Source: Immundisolibacter sp. (GTDB taxonomy: Bacteria; Pseudomonadota; Gammaproteobacteria; Immundisolibacterales; Immundisolibacteraceae). From it: a stretch of DNA of 64,000 bases. Below are positions 54,228-62,242 of the stretch, piece by piece (the stretch's first letter is position 1; each line of letters begins with the position of its first letter). Both the position numbers and the translations under genes were made by a program. The stretch spans positions 120,944-184,943 of the forward strand of contig NZ_JACIZD010000004.1 in the NCBI RefSeq assembly GCF_014359565.1, in the 5' to 3' direction. The notes below the pieces were generated by a model. It ran no database searches, was not told where the DNA came from, and was given only the letters and a program-made list of their open reading frames with translations.

Positions 54228-55673
54228 ATGACGATGAAAAGGTACGCAACGCACGTGCTGGCGGCGGGGCTCGCTCTGACGGCCGGTTCGACGGTCATGG
54301 CTGCCGTATCGGCGGAAAAGGCCGCCCAGATCGGCCTTACCGGCACGCCGCTCACGCCGTTGGGGGCAATCCGTGCGGGCAACGCCGACGGCTCGATTCC
54401 GGCCTGGGAAGGCGGCATCGCCACGCCTCCGGCCGGCTACAAGCAAGGCGACTGGTACATCGATCCGTATGCCGACGACAAGCCATTGTTCACCATCGAT
54501 GCCAAGAATTACCAGCAGTACGCCGATCGCCTCATGCCGGGCACGATCGCGCTGCTCAAGAAATATCCCGACACGTTCCATCTGAACGTCTACCCCAGCC
54601 GCCGCAGCGCGGCGTTGCCGCAATGGCACTACGAGAATTCGGTCTGGAACGCCAGCCACACGCACTTCTGTGACCCGCCGCTCGGACCGGATCGGGAGTA
54701 TCGCTGCCTGGATACGAGCACTTACCGCCCGGGCGTGGCCTTTCCGATTCCCAACAACGGTGCCGAGGCGGTCTACAACCACACCATGTATTTCTTCGGC
54801 AAGTCTTACGTCTGGCGCGGTTACGCCTTCAATGCCTTTGCCGACGGCACCTTCGCCGAGACAGTGGCCATCGAGCGGTCGCTCCTGCTCCAATACATGA
54901 CACCCGAAGAAAAACCCAAGGATCCGCTGTTCACCGGCAACGGCGGGGCCATGTGGTGCCGCTCCTCGGAGATGGTTGAGCCGCCACGCCAGGCCGGCTC
55001 CATGTACGGTGGCTGCAATTACTTCACCTCCCAGGACTTCAGTGCCTACCTGTACGTGCCCGGCCAGCGACGCGTGCGCAAGGCGCCGGAAATCGGCTTC
55101 TACGACAGCCCCAGCACCGGTTCCGACGGCCTGCGCACGGCCGATTCGACCACCATGTACGGCATGACCGGCGACGAGGAGTGGTACGAGTATTCGGCAC
55201 CGCAGCGCAAGGAATATTTCATTCCCTATAACAGTTACAAACTGGCGGCGCCCGAGAACGGCGACTTCAAGAAACTGGTCATGCGCGGGCATCTGAACCC
55301 GGAGCCGATCCGTTACGAACTGCACCGGGTATGGGCCATCGAGCTGCGTCTGAAGCCGAAGTTCCGGCACCTGTCGCCGCATCGCTTCGTCTACTACGAC
55401 GAGGACAGCTGGGCCGGCGCCGCCGCCGAGATGTATGACGCGAGCGATCAGCTGTGGCGCGTCCAGGAAGCGTATCTGATGCAGTTCTACGAGGTGCCAA
55501 TGCTCAGCTACTGGGGCGACAACCACATGGACATCATCAACGGCCGGCAGTCCTCGGCGAATGCGTTCTTCAATGTGGGCGCCGGTCGGGGTGGCAGTCC
55601 GCCGGATTTCGTGAATCCGCCGGACCCGGCGTATTTCACGCCGGCCGGCTTGCGCAAATACGGGGTTCGCTGA
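54228..55673 (+). CDS. Exported DUF1329 family protein
   Basis: 481 aa with a signal peptide (about 1-25, ending VMAA). DUF1329 proteins have a LolB-like outer-membrane lipoprotein-type fold and recur beside catabolic genes for hydrophobic compounds in proteobacteria. The SAEKAAQIGLTGTPLTPLGA lead, GSIPAWEGG and the DSWAGAAAEMYDASDQLWRV block are family features. A GAGGGGGAGAG ribosome site precedes the ATG. Function is unproven, perhaps uptake of a hydrophobic substrate. Confidence 0.88.
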   Translation: MTMKRYATHVLAAGLALTAGSTVMAAVSAEKAAQIGLTGTPLTPLGAIRAGNADGSIPAWEGGIATPPAGYKQGDWYIDPYADDKPLFTIDAKNYQQYADRLMPGTIALLKKYPDTFHLNVYPSRRSAALPQWHYENSVWNASHTHFCDPPLGPDREYRCLDTSTYRPGVAFPIPNNGAEAVYNHTMYFFGKSYVWRGYAFNAFADGTFAETVAIERSLLLQYMTPEEKPKDPLFTGNGGAMWCRSSEMVEPPRQAGSMYGGCNYFTSQDFSAYLYVPGQRRVRKAPEIGFYDSPSTGSDGLRTADSTTMYGMTGDEEWYEYSAPQRKEYFIPYNSYKLAAPENGDFKKLVMRGHLNPEPIRYELHRVWAIELRLKPKFRHLSPHRFVYYDEDSWAGAAAEMYDASDQLWRVQEAYLMQFYEVPMLSYWGDNHMDIINGRQSSANAFFNVGAGRGGSPPDFVNPPDPAYFTPAGLRKYGVR

Positions 55674-55804
55674 CACCAGCCCTGCCCTGGGTAGCGCGCC
55701 GTTGACGATACGGAGGTAACGACGAGAACTCGCCGGGACGGAACACGGGCATCGTCCCGCGGCGGGAACACATGAATTGGAATGCGAATAATGAGGAGGA
55801 GCGA

Positions 55805-57181
55805 ATGGACGCACGTGTTCGCGAACTGCCGCTGCGTGATTTTTCCCGCTACATCGACGCCCGTCCGCAGGACGGCGTGCTGCGCATACACCTGGACCTG
55901 TTCCGGGACCCGGAGCTGTTCGAGCTCGAGATGCGCTACATCTACGAGCGCTCATGGGTGTTCGTGGGCCATGCGGCACAGATTCCGCAGCCGAATGATT
56001 TCATCACCGGCGTGGTCGGGCGCACGCCGATCATCCTGCAACGCGGCGGCGACGGGCAGGTGCGGGCATTCATCAACCATTGCAGCCACCGCGGCGCCAC
56101 CGTGGCCACCACCCAGGCCGGCAACGCCCGGCGCCACAAGTGCCCTTACCACGGCTGGATGTTCGACAGCACCGGCAAGTGCCTGCAGGTGACGGACGAG
56201 GCGCTCGGCGGCTACACGGATGCCTTTCGCCGGCTCAGCCATGACCTGCCACAGGTGGCGCGCCTCGAGGAGTACCGCGGCTTTTTCTTCGCCAGCCTGA
56301 ATCCGGACGTGATGCCGCTGCGCGAGTACCTGGGCGACGCGGCGGTGTTCATGGATTCGTGGATCGACCAGTCGCCGGACGGGCTGGAGGTGGTGCGCGG
56401 CGACGCCAACTTCACGTATGGCGGCAACTGGAAGATGGTGTTCGAGAACTGTCTGGACATCTACCACGCCAAAACCCTGCACGCGAGCTTCGGCACCATG
56501 GTGATGAACCGGGTCAAGCGCCAGGGCGCGGACGAGAACCGCTCGGTGGACCTGAACAATTTCATCAGCGCCGAGGCCGAGGTGTCGTACTACATCTTCC
56601 CCAAGGGCCACGGCGGCATGTGGCTGCGCGGCGCCGGCAAGCGCGAGGACCGTCCCAGCTACGCCATGTGGCAGGAAATGGCTGCCCGCGTGGGCGAGGA
56701 CAAGGCCGACATGATGGTCAGCGGCCGGGTGGTGGCGATCTTCCCGAACATCCTGCTGGTGGAAAGCGCCACCTTCCAGATGCGCCTGATCCGTCCGGTG
56801 GCCGTGGACAAGACCGAGGTCTATGCCTTCTGCCTGGCACCCAAGGGCGAGCCGGCTGCGGCGCGCGCGCTGCGCATCCGCCAGTACGAGGATTTTTTCA
56901 GCGCCACCGGTGTCGCCACGCCAGACGACACCACCGTCTACGAGCGCGTGCAGCAGGGCGACCAGGCGCGCAGCATCGAGTGGAACCAGGGCTATCACCG
57001 GGGCCTCGCGCTCCTGCGCGACGGCCCGGACGAGGCGGCGCGGCGCATCGGCATCGAGCCACTGCATTCCATCAGCGGCAACATCGGCATTCAGGGTGAG
57101 GCCGTGTACCTGGGCGTCTACCAGGGCTGGCTGGAGCAGATGCAGCGTGGCCAGGCACAACTTGCCGGGGTGCAGGCATGA
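55805..57181 (+). CDS. Rieske ring-hydroxylating dioxygenase alpha subunit
   Basis: Catalytic subunit for cis-dihydroxylation or related oxidation of aromatic rings, 458 aa. Rieske 2Fe-2S ligands C93/H95 (CSHRG) and C113/H116 (CPYHGW), bridging D218 and mononuclear iron ligands H221 and H226 (ENCLDIYHAKTLHASFG). The start at 55805 has a GAGGAGGAG ribosome site; an ATG at 55772 is less likely. The stop overlaps the beta subunit (ATGA). No ferredoxin or reductase gene is nearby. Confidence 0.94.
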   Translation: MDARVRELPLRDFSRYIDARPQDGVLRIHLDLFRDPELFELEMRYIYERSWVFVGHAAQIPQPNDFITGVVGRTPIILQRGGDGQVRAFINHCSHRGATVATTQAGNARRHKCPYHGWMFDSTGKCLQVTDEALGGYTDAFRRLSHDLPQVARLEEYRGFFFASLNPDVMPLREYLGDAAVFMDSWIDQSPDGLEVVRGDANFTYGGNWKMVFENCLDIYHAKTLHASFGTMVMNRVKRQGADENRSVDLNNFISAEAEVSYYIFPKGHGGMWLRGAGKREDRPSYAMWQEMAARVGEDKADMMVSGRVVAIFPNILLVESATFQMRLIRPVAVDKTEVYAFCLAPKGEPAAARALRIRQYEDFFSATGVATPDDTTVYERVQQGDQARSIEWNQGYHRGLALLRDGPDEAARRIGIEPLHSISGNIGIQGEAVYLGVYQGWLEQMQRGQAQLAGVQA

Positions 57182-57672
57182 ACCGGGCGCAACTGCTGGC
57201 CGCCGGCAGCGAACTGCTGTACCGCGAGGGTTACTACTTGGATCGCCAGCAGTGGCAGGACTGGCTGGGGCTGTACACCCAGGACTGCGAGCTGTGGGCG
57301 CCGTCGTGGATCGGCGAGCACCGGCAGATCACCGATCCCCAATCGGAAATCTCGCTGCTGTACCTGGCCGGTCACGGCCGGCTGCTGGAGCGGGTGGAAC
57401 GCATCGTGTCGGGGGCCTCGCCGGCCTCGGTGCCGCTGCCGCGCACCTGTCATCAGGTCAGCAACATCCTGCTGCTGGACCATGAGCCAGGCCGCATGAC
57501 GCTGCACTCGGCGTTTCGGGTCGATTACTTCCACCAGAAGAAAACCGGGGCCTTCTTCGGCCACTACGAGCACCGCCTGGTAGCAGACGGCGAGGCCTGG
57601 CGCATCGCCGGCAAGCGCATCACGCTGATGAACGACTTCATCCCGACCGTGCTCGACCTGTACCACGTCTGA
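57178..57672 (+). CDS. Ring-hydroxylating dioxygenase beta subunit
   Basis: Structural small subunit (SnoaL/cystatin-like fold), 164 aa. The lead LLYREGYYLDRQQWQDWLGLY, CELWAPSWIG and the tail WRIAGKRITLMNDFIPTVLDLYHV are typical. It overlaps the alpha gene by 4 nt, so an alpha3beta3 enzyme is likely. Confidence 0.94.
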   Translation: MNRAQLLAAGSELLYREGYYLDRQQWQDWLGLYTQDCELWAPSWIGEHRQITDPQSEISLLYLAGHGRLLERVERIVSGASPASVPLPRTCHQVSNILLLDHEPGRMTLHSAFRVDYFHQKKTGAFFGHYEHRLVADGEAWRIAGKRITLMNDFIPTVLDLYHV

Positions 57673-57684
57673 GAGCGCAGCCCT

Positions 57685-57750
57685 GTGGGAGGTCCGCCCC
57701 CGGGCCGAACGGGGGCTGCCGGGGGATTCGCGGCGGGGCGCCGCTCCCAC
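57685..57750. repeat. REP pair (GTGGGAG family, locus 3 copy A)
   Basis: Converging inverted pair GTGGGAGGTCCGCCCCCGGG-CCGAA ... GATTCGCGGCGGGGCGCCGC-TCCCAC, closely matching locus 2. First of two tandem copies in the 209-bp gap after the dioxygenase genes. Confidence 0.85.
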
Positions 57751-57782
57751 GACAGGCCTCGCCCGTCCTGCGAATTCTGCTC

Positions 57783-57847
57783 GTGGGAGGCCCGCCCTCG
57801 GGCCGAACGTTGTGCCAGGGGATTCGCGGCGAGGGCGCCGCTCCCAC
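57783..57847. repeat. REP pair (GTGGGAG family, locus 3 copy B)
   Basis: Second tandem copy, GTGGGAGGCCCGCCCTCGGG-CCGAA ... GATTCGCGGCGAGGGCGCCG-CTCCCAC, 32 bp after copy A and 34 bp before the amidohydrolase start. Its hairpins may affect expression of the downstream gene. Confidence 0.85.
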
Positions 57848-57881
57848 GGTTCTTGAACACCCTCCAAGGGAGTGCCAAAAC

Positions 57882-59570
57882 ATGTACGACCTGCTGATCG
57901 AAAACGCCCGCATCGTCGACGGCACCGGCGCGCCGGCCTATCCCGGCAGCCTGGCGGCCAAGGACGGCCGCATCGTCGCCCTGGGCGCGGTCCACAACCG
58001 CGAGGCGCGCGAAATCATCGATGCCGCCGGCCTGGTGCTGGCGCCCGGCTTCGTCGATCCCCACACGCACTACGATGCGCAGATTGCGTGGGACTCGCTG
58101 CTCACGCCCTCGGCCGAACACGGCGTGACCACCGCCGTGATGGGCAACTGCGGCGTCGGCGTGGCGCCGGTGCGCTCGACCATGCACGACTTCCTGATGG
58201 GCGACCTGGTAAACGTCGAGGGCATCCCGCAGGACGTCATGCAGGCCGGCATCGACTGGCAGTGGGGACACTTCGGCGAGTACATGGACGCCATGGACCG
58301 GCGCGGCCTTGGCATCAACGTGGCGGCGATGGTCGCCATGACGCCGCTGCGTCACTACGCGATGGGCGAGGCCTCGCTCAGCCGCGCCGCCGAGGCGAAC
58401 GAAATCGCCACCATGACAGCCGCGTTCGCAGGCGCCATGGAAGCCGGCGCCTTCGGCTATTCCACCACCAGCGAGGGCGTGCACGTCGGCTACCAGGGCA
58501 AGCCCGTGGCCTGCCGCAACGCCAGCCCGGACGAGCACCGCGCCCTGTGCGGCGTGCTGCGCCAGGCCGGCCGCGGCAACGTGGAATTAACCCTCAAGCT
58601 CGGCGGCGTGGTCGGCCGCCAGGAGCACGATTTCCTGGAACTGCTGGTGCGCGAGAGCACGCGTCCGGTCACCTGGCTGGCGGTAGTCAACGCCGCCGAA
58701 CAGCCGCGTTCCTACGAGGAGCGCATGGCCGCCGTGGCCGACCTGACCGCCTGGGACATGGCCGTGCCGCAGACCACCTGCCGGCCGCTGCGTTTTCAGC
58801 TGAACCTCGCCAACCCGTACATCCTGGGCGTGTTCCCGACCTGGCAGCCGGTGATGCGCCTGTCGCGCGAGCAGAAACTGGCCCGTTATGCGGACCCGGC
58901 GTTTCGGCAGGCCTTCCGCGACGATCTGAAAAACATTCCGGCCTTTGGCAAGGACATCTGGAGCCGCTTTTACGTGCTCGACGGCATCAGCGATCAGGCG
59001 CGCGCGCTGGCGAAAGGTGGCCACAGCCTGCGGCAACTGGCGGACGCCCAGGGCCGCGACCCGATGGACCTGCTGGTCCAGATCGCCGTCGAGGACCAAC
59101 TGCGCACCACCTTCGACATGGTGGCCCTGAACTACGACGCCGCCGACACCATCCCGCTGGTGCGGGACGACCGGCTGCTGATCGGCCTGTCCGACGCCGG
59201 TGCGCACCTGGACATGCTGTGCGACGCCGGCTACAGCACCCACCTGCTGCAACGCTGGGTGCGCGAGACCGGCGCGCTGACCCTGGAACAGGGCGTGCAG
59301 AAACTCACCTCCATCCCGGCCCGGTTCTTCGGCATCGACCGCGGCGTGCTGGCGGTCGGCAAGGCGGCCGACCTGGTCATCTTCGATCCGGCCACCGTCG
59401 CCTGCGGCGACAAGCAGTGGGCGCATGACCTGCCCGGCGGCGGACGGCGCTTCGTGACCCGCTCCACTGGCATCCGCGCCACCATCGTCGGCGGCGAAGT
59501 GCTGTTCGAGAACGGCGCCTACCGGCAAGGCCCGCGCAAGGGGCGAATGCTGCGCAGCTACGACACCTGA
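57882..59570 (+). CDS. N-acyl-D-amino-acid deacylase-type amidohydrolase
   Basis: Metal-dependent hydrolase of the D-aminoacylase branch, 562 aa from the ATG at 57882 (AAGGGAG site upstream; an earlier in-frame start lies inside the REP). Features: YDLLIENARIVDGTGAPAYPG lead, metal site DPHTHYDAQ, the late Asp in LIGLSDAGAHLDML and a C-terminal composite barrel (VGKAADLVIFDPATV). Members act on N-acyl-D-amino acids or cyclic amides. The true substrate in this cluster is unknown. Confidence 0.9.
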   Translation: MYDLLIENARIVDGTGAPAYPGSLAAKDGRIVALGAVHNREAREIIDAAGLVLAPGFVDPHTHYDAQIAWDSLLTPSAEHGVTTAVMGNCGVGVAPVRSTMHDFLMGDLVNVEGIPQDVMQAGIDWQWGHFGEYMDAMDRRGLGINVAAMVAMTPLRHYAMGEASLSRAAEANEIATMTAAFAGAMEAGAFGYSTTSEGVHVGYQGKPVACRNASPDEHRALCGVLRQAGRGNVELTLKLGGVVGRQEHDFLELLVRESTRPVTWLAVVNAAEQPRSYEERMAAVADLTAWDMAVPQTTCRPLRFQLNLANPYILGVFPTWQPVMRLSREQKLARYADPAFRQAFRDDLKNIPAFGKDIWSRFYVLDGISDQARALAKGGHSLRQLADAQGRDPMDLLVQIAVEDQLRTTFDMVALNYDAADTIPLVRDDRLLIGLSDAGAHLDMLCDAGYSTHLLQRWVRETGALTLEQGVQKLTSIPARFFGIDRGVLAVGKAADLVIFDPATVACGDKQWAHDLPGGGRRFVTRSTGIRATIVGGEVLFENGAYRQGPRKGRMLRSYDT

Positions 59571-59580
59571 GCACCGGATC

Positions 59581-59616
59581 GGGGTTACGGCCTGGCGGCC
59601 TTCGCCCAGCTACCGG
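59581..59616 (-). repeat. Dispersed palindromic repeat, copy 1 (GGCGCCAGGCCGTAA family)
   Basis: Minus-strand CCGGTAGCTGGGCGAAGGCC-GCCAGGCCGTAACCCC closely matches copies at 60040-60080 and 60657-60690. It abuts the RAYT remnant, suggesting a REP-type origin. Confidence 0.55.
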
Positions 59617-59619
59617 GCT

Positions 59620-59685
59620 CCGCTCCGCCTGATTCACGGTGAAGAAATACCTGCCGCCCGCAGCATCGGCACGCCAGTAGCGCGT
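59620..59685 (-). pseudogene. N-terminal remnant of a REP-associated transposase (RAYT)
   Basis: The minus strand encodes TRYWRADAAGGRYFFTVNQAER, the characteristic RAYT start (compare the intact copy's HYVRADIPGGTFFFTVALLERR), and then loses similarity. About 22 codons remain, with a REP-like repeat on each side. The rest of 59571-60117 holds repeats but no intact gene. Confidence 0.65.
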
Positions 59686-59707
59686 GTGGTGCCGTCCCGT
59701 GTGAGTT

Positions 59708-59735
59708 GTTGGGCTTCCTGCGTCAGCCCATCCTA
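59708..59735. repeat. REP of the TTGGGCT-AGCCCAA type, copy 1
   Basis: GTTGGGCTTCCTGCGTCAGC-CCATCCTA differs by one base from the copy at 62352-62379. The TGGGCT/AGCCCA arms form a small hairpin. It is 22 bp upstream (minus sense) of the RAYT remnant. Confidence 0.65.
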
Positions 59736-60035
59736 TGGCGTGCTCAAGTCCGGACGGCCTTTCGATCCGGCCTTGCATCCCGTGGCCGGATAACAGTATC
59801 TACGGCTCGCTGCTGGCCGACATGCAGGCCCTGGGGTTGCCGAATTAAGACGAGTCCTCCCGGAATGGGGAATATGCCGCGCCATCCCGTCTTCCGGAAG
59901 CGACGCGGGCTTGAGCTCATCCGAATCGCTGCGGCTGGTCCACGAAACGTGCCCGGCCAACGATGGATACAGCGCACGGGGGCGCCGATATATCACCCAA
60001 AAACATAGTGATCGATGATGAACCCGGCCGCTGCA

Positions 60036-60084
60036 CATCCCGGGGATGGGTGAAGGCGCCAGGCCTTAACCCATCCCCGGGATG
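60036..60084. repeat. Large hairpin, contains repeat family copy 2
   Basis: CATCCCGGGGATGGGT (60036-60051) and ACCCATCCCCGGGATG (60069-60084) are perfect 16-bp arms. The loop can extend the stem with AAGGC/GCCTT after one mismatch. The inner part matches the GGCGCCAGGCC repeat family. It lies 34 bp beyond the 3' end of the DUF1328 gene and could act as its terminator, but no T-run follows. Confidence 0.6.
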
Positions 60085-60117
60085 CCGGGACGGATTCCTT
60101 GCACATCGACTATGGTG

Positions 60118-60285
60118 TCAAATGGGGGGGCCCCGACGTCCCATAACCATGAACACGATGGCGAGAATGAGACCCACCACGAAAAGTATCCAGGCAATGT
60201 TTGTCGCCACTCCGGCAATGCCAGAGAAGCCGAACACCGCCGCCACGATTGCGATGATGAGGAATACAACAGCCCAACTCAACAT
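60118..60285 (-). CDS. DUF1328 family small membrane protein
   Basis: 55 aa, two hydrophobic helices ([20 protein letters not shown] and [20 protein letters not shown]) separated by the conserved SGIAG turn. The DUF1328/YtjA family is often stress-induced, but its function is unknown. A CAGGAG ribosome site lies 7 nt before the ATG at 60285; upstream in-frame extension runs through the hairpin array and is rejected. Confidence 0.85.
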   Translation of the reverse strand: MLSWAVVFLIIAIVAAVFGFSGIAGVATNIAWILFVVGLILAIVFMVMGRRGPPI

Positions 60286-60357
60286 AGCAGTTCTCCTGTC
60301 GAACCAACGTTGTTTCAGGTTTGAAGGACCCGCCGCGGCGTCTCCGTCAACCCAGGA

Positions 60358-60533
60358 AAACGCTGAACTATTCAGCGTTTCCCCCGCGCAGGGACGCGCT
60401 ATCGAAATCAGTGGCAGCGAACCACTGATTCTGCGAGCCATCGGAAAATCACACTCTTCCGATGGCGGACGCTGAAAAATCCAGTATGGATTTTTCAGCA
60501 CCTCCCTGGTGATTGGGACCACGGTAACCGTGG
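60358..60533. repeat. Array of five perfect inverted repeats
   Basis: Five consecutive exact hairpins: AAACGCTGAA/TTCAGCGTTT (60358-60380), AATCAGTGG/CCACTGATT (60406-60430), GCCATCGGAA/TTCCGATGGC (60437-60466), GCTGAAAAATCC/GGATTTTTCAGC (60471-60499) and CCACGGT/ACCGTGG (60519-60533). Arms are 7-12 bp, loops 1-10 bases. The array lies just upstream of the DUF1328 gene. No protein gene fits here. Confidence 0.8.
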
Positions 60534-60790
60534 AAAGTTCGGGCAACAGAATTGGCTGCGGATCGGACAGTCCAATGCACAAGTGCAATCACCGATGGCG
60601 TGCTTCCCTGAAACTCCACCGGCCTGAGTGCGACGCCGCTACGTATCCCGGATCATGGATTACGGCCTGGCGCCCTCACCCATCTACCGGTTCGAGTAAG
60701 GCGCGACCTTCAAACGGCGCCGTCGCCGGAAAGGCAAAACGCGCATTGGACATTCCACCATCACCCTTCGCGGATGGCTCATTTTTCGGC
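60534..60790. other. Gene-free stretch with repeat family copy 3
   Basis: Between the hairpin array and the FMN reductase stop. The only recognised content is the minus-strand repeat CCGGTAGATGGGTGAGGGCG-CCAGGCCGTAATCC at 60657-60690, the third copy of the family at 59581 and 60040. No gene is seen. Confidence 0.5.
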
Positions 60791-61354
60791 CTAAGCCGGC
60801 GTGAGCCGCCGCGTCCAGGCGGCCAGCGCTTCGAGCAATTTGCCAATGATTTCTCGCGTGGGTTCATGAGTCAGCCGGCCCTGCGCATCGAAGCGCGTGT
60901 GGGCGGAGGCGATCATTACCTCAGGCGCATTCAGGAAATGGACATCCAGACCTACCAGGCTCTGACGCAGGTGGTACTGCGCTCGAGCCGTACCCAGGGT
61001 GCTCGGGCTGGCACCCATCACAGCTGCCGGCTTGCCGGCGAATGGCTGCTCGGGGGGGCGTGAGACCCAGTCGATCGCGTTCTTGAGCACGCCCGGAATC
61101 GAGTAGTTGTACTCCGGCGTCACGAACAACAAGCCGTCGGCGGCGCGAATCTGTTCCCGCAGCCGCTCGACCGGCGCTGGAAAACCCTGCGCGTAAACGT
61201 CCTCGTTATACAAGGGCACGTCAGCAATCTCAGCGCTTTCAATGCTCAGTCCGGCCGCCGGCGCCAGTTCCTGCGCGACCCTCAATACGGCCTGGTTATA
61301 GGAGCCCTGCCGCAGGCTGCCGCACAGGCCGAGAATTTTCAGTGGCGTGGTCAT
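60791..61354 (-). CDS. NADPH-dependent FMN reductase family protein
   Basis: Flavodoxin-like quinone/chromate-type reductase (ChrR/YieF group), 187 aa. The FMN phosphate loop is LGLCGSLRQGSYN, and PEYNYSIPGVLKNAIDWVSRP is the family signature contacting the flavin ring. Probable role is two-electron reduction of quinones or electrophiles. It stands alone between the repeat region and a GrpB remnant. Confidence 0.92.
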   Translation of the reverse strand: MTTPLKILGLCGSLRQGSYNQAVLRVAQELAPAAGLSIESAEIADVPLYNEDVYAQGFPAPVERLREQIRAADGLLFVTPEYNYSIPGVLKNAIDWVSRPPEQPFAGKPAAVMGASPSTLGTARAQYHLRQSLVGLDVHFLNAPEVMIASAHTRFDAQGRLTHEPTREIIGKLLEALAAWTRRLTPA

Positions 61355-61462
61355 GAGTGTTCTCCGGTTGAAGGCGGCGCTGCCAGCGCGCTACGCCGGG
61401 ACGGGTAGACGCCCGGGTGGGGCCGTAAACGTCGCTGTCGGTACGGGTTCGACAAGACAACG

Positions 61463-61573
61463 TCAGTCGAGTTTCCCGGGCTTGCCGCAGGCCTGATGAC
61501 CAAGCACGCAGCGCACAAACGGTGCCTTGGCCTGGGTGTAGGCCTCACGATCACCTGAAAATTGCTCTGCCAG
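61463..61573 (-). pseudogene. C-terminal remnant of a GrpB-family (UPF0157) protein
   Basis: The minus strand reads LAEQFSGDREAYTQAKAPFV followed by RCVLGHQACGKPGKLD and a stop. DREAYTxAKxxFVxxVL is the usual C-terminal motif of GrpB-like nucleotidyltransferase-fold proteins. The upstream part is missing; a REP and the RAYT gene replace it. Nothing else is recognised between 61355 and 61633. Confidence 0.5.
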
Positions 61574-61633
61574 GCGGGCTGCAGGTTCGGTAGGTTGCGC
61601 TGTGCCCGCCTCCTCTCGCCAGCCAGCGTAGCC

Positions 61634-61670
61634 GCGTAGGGCGGAATAGCGCAGCGTATTCCGCCTTCCG
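61634..61670 (+). repeat. RAYT-flanking REP, left copy (37 bp)
   Basis: GCGTAGGGCGGAATAGCGCA-GCGTATTCCGCCTTCCG. GGCGGAATA and TATTCCGCC form a 9-bp stem around GCGCAGCG. An exact inverted copy lies at 62243-62279, so the pair brackets the RAYT gene. Confidence 0.9.
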
Positions 61671-61679
61671 AGAGCAAGG

Positions 61680-62207
61680 CTACTCGAAACTCAACCCGCG
61701 CACGGCTGATCCGGCGGCCCAGTCCGGTGGATAAACACCGCGCTCGACGTAGCGGTGAAATGACGAATACGGCCAGTCCACAACGTGGTCGGCGTGGCCG
61801 TGTTTCACGGGGTTGTAATGGATGTAGTCCACGTGTCGGGTCAGGTCGGCCGCATCGCGGATCGCGTGTTCCCAGAAGCGCCGCTGCCAGATGCCGCGCT
61901 CGCCGGTGCGCTGGCGTCGTTCGGACAGCCGTTCCCCAGCCGCGATGCCGCGCGCGAAGACGGCTTTGATCAATCGCCAGCGGGTAGAGAAATCGGCATC
62001 GGCGGCCGGCAGTGTCCAGACACAGTGCAGGTGATCCGGGAGGATCACGATGGCGTCGATGGTGAACGGATATCGATGCCGGACGCCGCGAAACGCTTCG
62101 CGCAGCGTCGCGATGTTCTCAACCAACAGCCGGCGGCGGCGTTCGAGCAGGGCGACGGTGAAGAAGAAGGTTCCGCCAGGGATGTCAGCACGAACGTAAT
62201 GCGGCAT
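61680..62207 (-). CDS. REP-associated tyrosine transposase (RAYT)
   Basis: Single-domain Y1 transposase (Transposase_17/TnpA_REP) that recognises and processes REP hairpins, 175 aa. N-terminal HYVRADIPGGTFFFTVALLERR, the metal-binding H59-x-H61 motif (PDHLHCVW), WQRRFWEHAIRD and the catalytic Tyr in YIHYNPVKHG. All expected motifs are intact, so it could be active. It is bracketed by exact 37-bp inverted REPs. Confidence 0.93.
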   Translation of the reverse strand: MPHYVRADIPGGTFFFTVALLERRRRLLVENIATLREAFRGVRHRYPFTIDAIVILPDHLHCVWTLPAADADFSTRWRLIKAVFARGIAAGERLSERRQRTGERGIWQRRFWEHAIRDAADLTRHVDYIHYNPVKHGHADHVVDWPYSSFHRYVERGVYPPDWAAGSAVRGLSFE

Positions 62208-62242
62208 GGCGGGAGTGTAACAACGGTGGCTGCGGGGTAACC

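Noticed and set aside
40105..57847. Possible CRISPR array from the repeated GTGGGAG units
   Set aside because: Units are palindromic, scattered over 17 kb between genes, without regular spacers or cas genes.
59736..59850. Fragments reading YGVLKSGRPFDPALHPVAG-stop and WPDNSIYGSLLADMQALGLPN-stop
   Set aside because: They look protein-like and could be tails of decayed genes (perhaps a transposase), but I cannot assign a family.
61351..61677. Minus-strand 108-codon frame after the FMN reductase start
   Set aside because: It is a different frame from the GrpB-like remnant and runs through the REP; no support as a gene.
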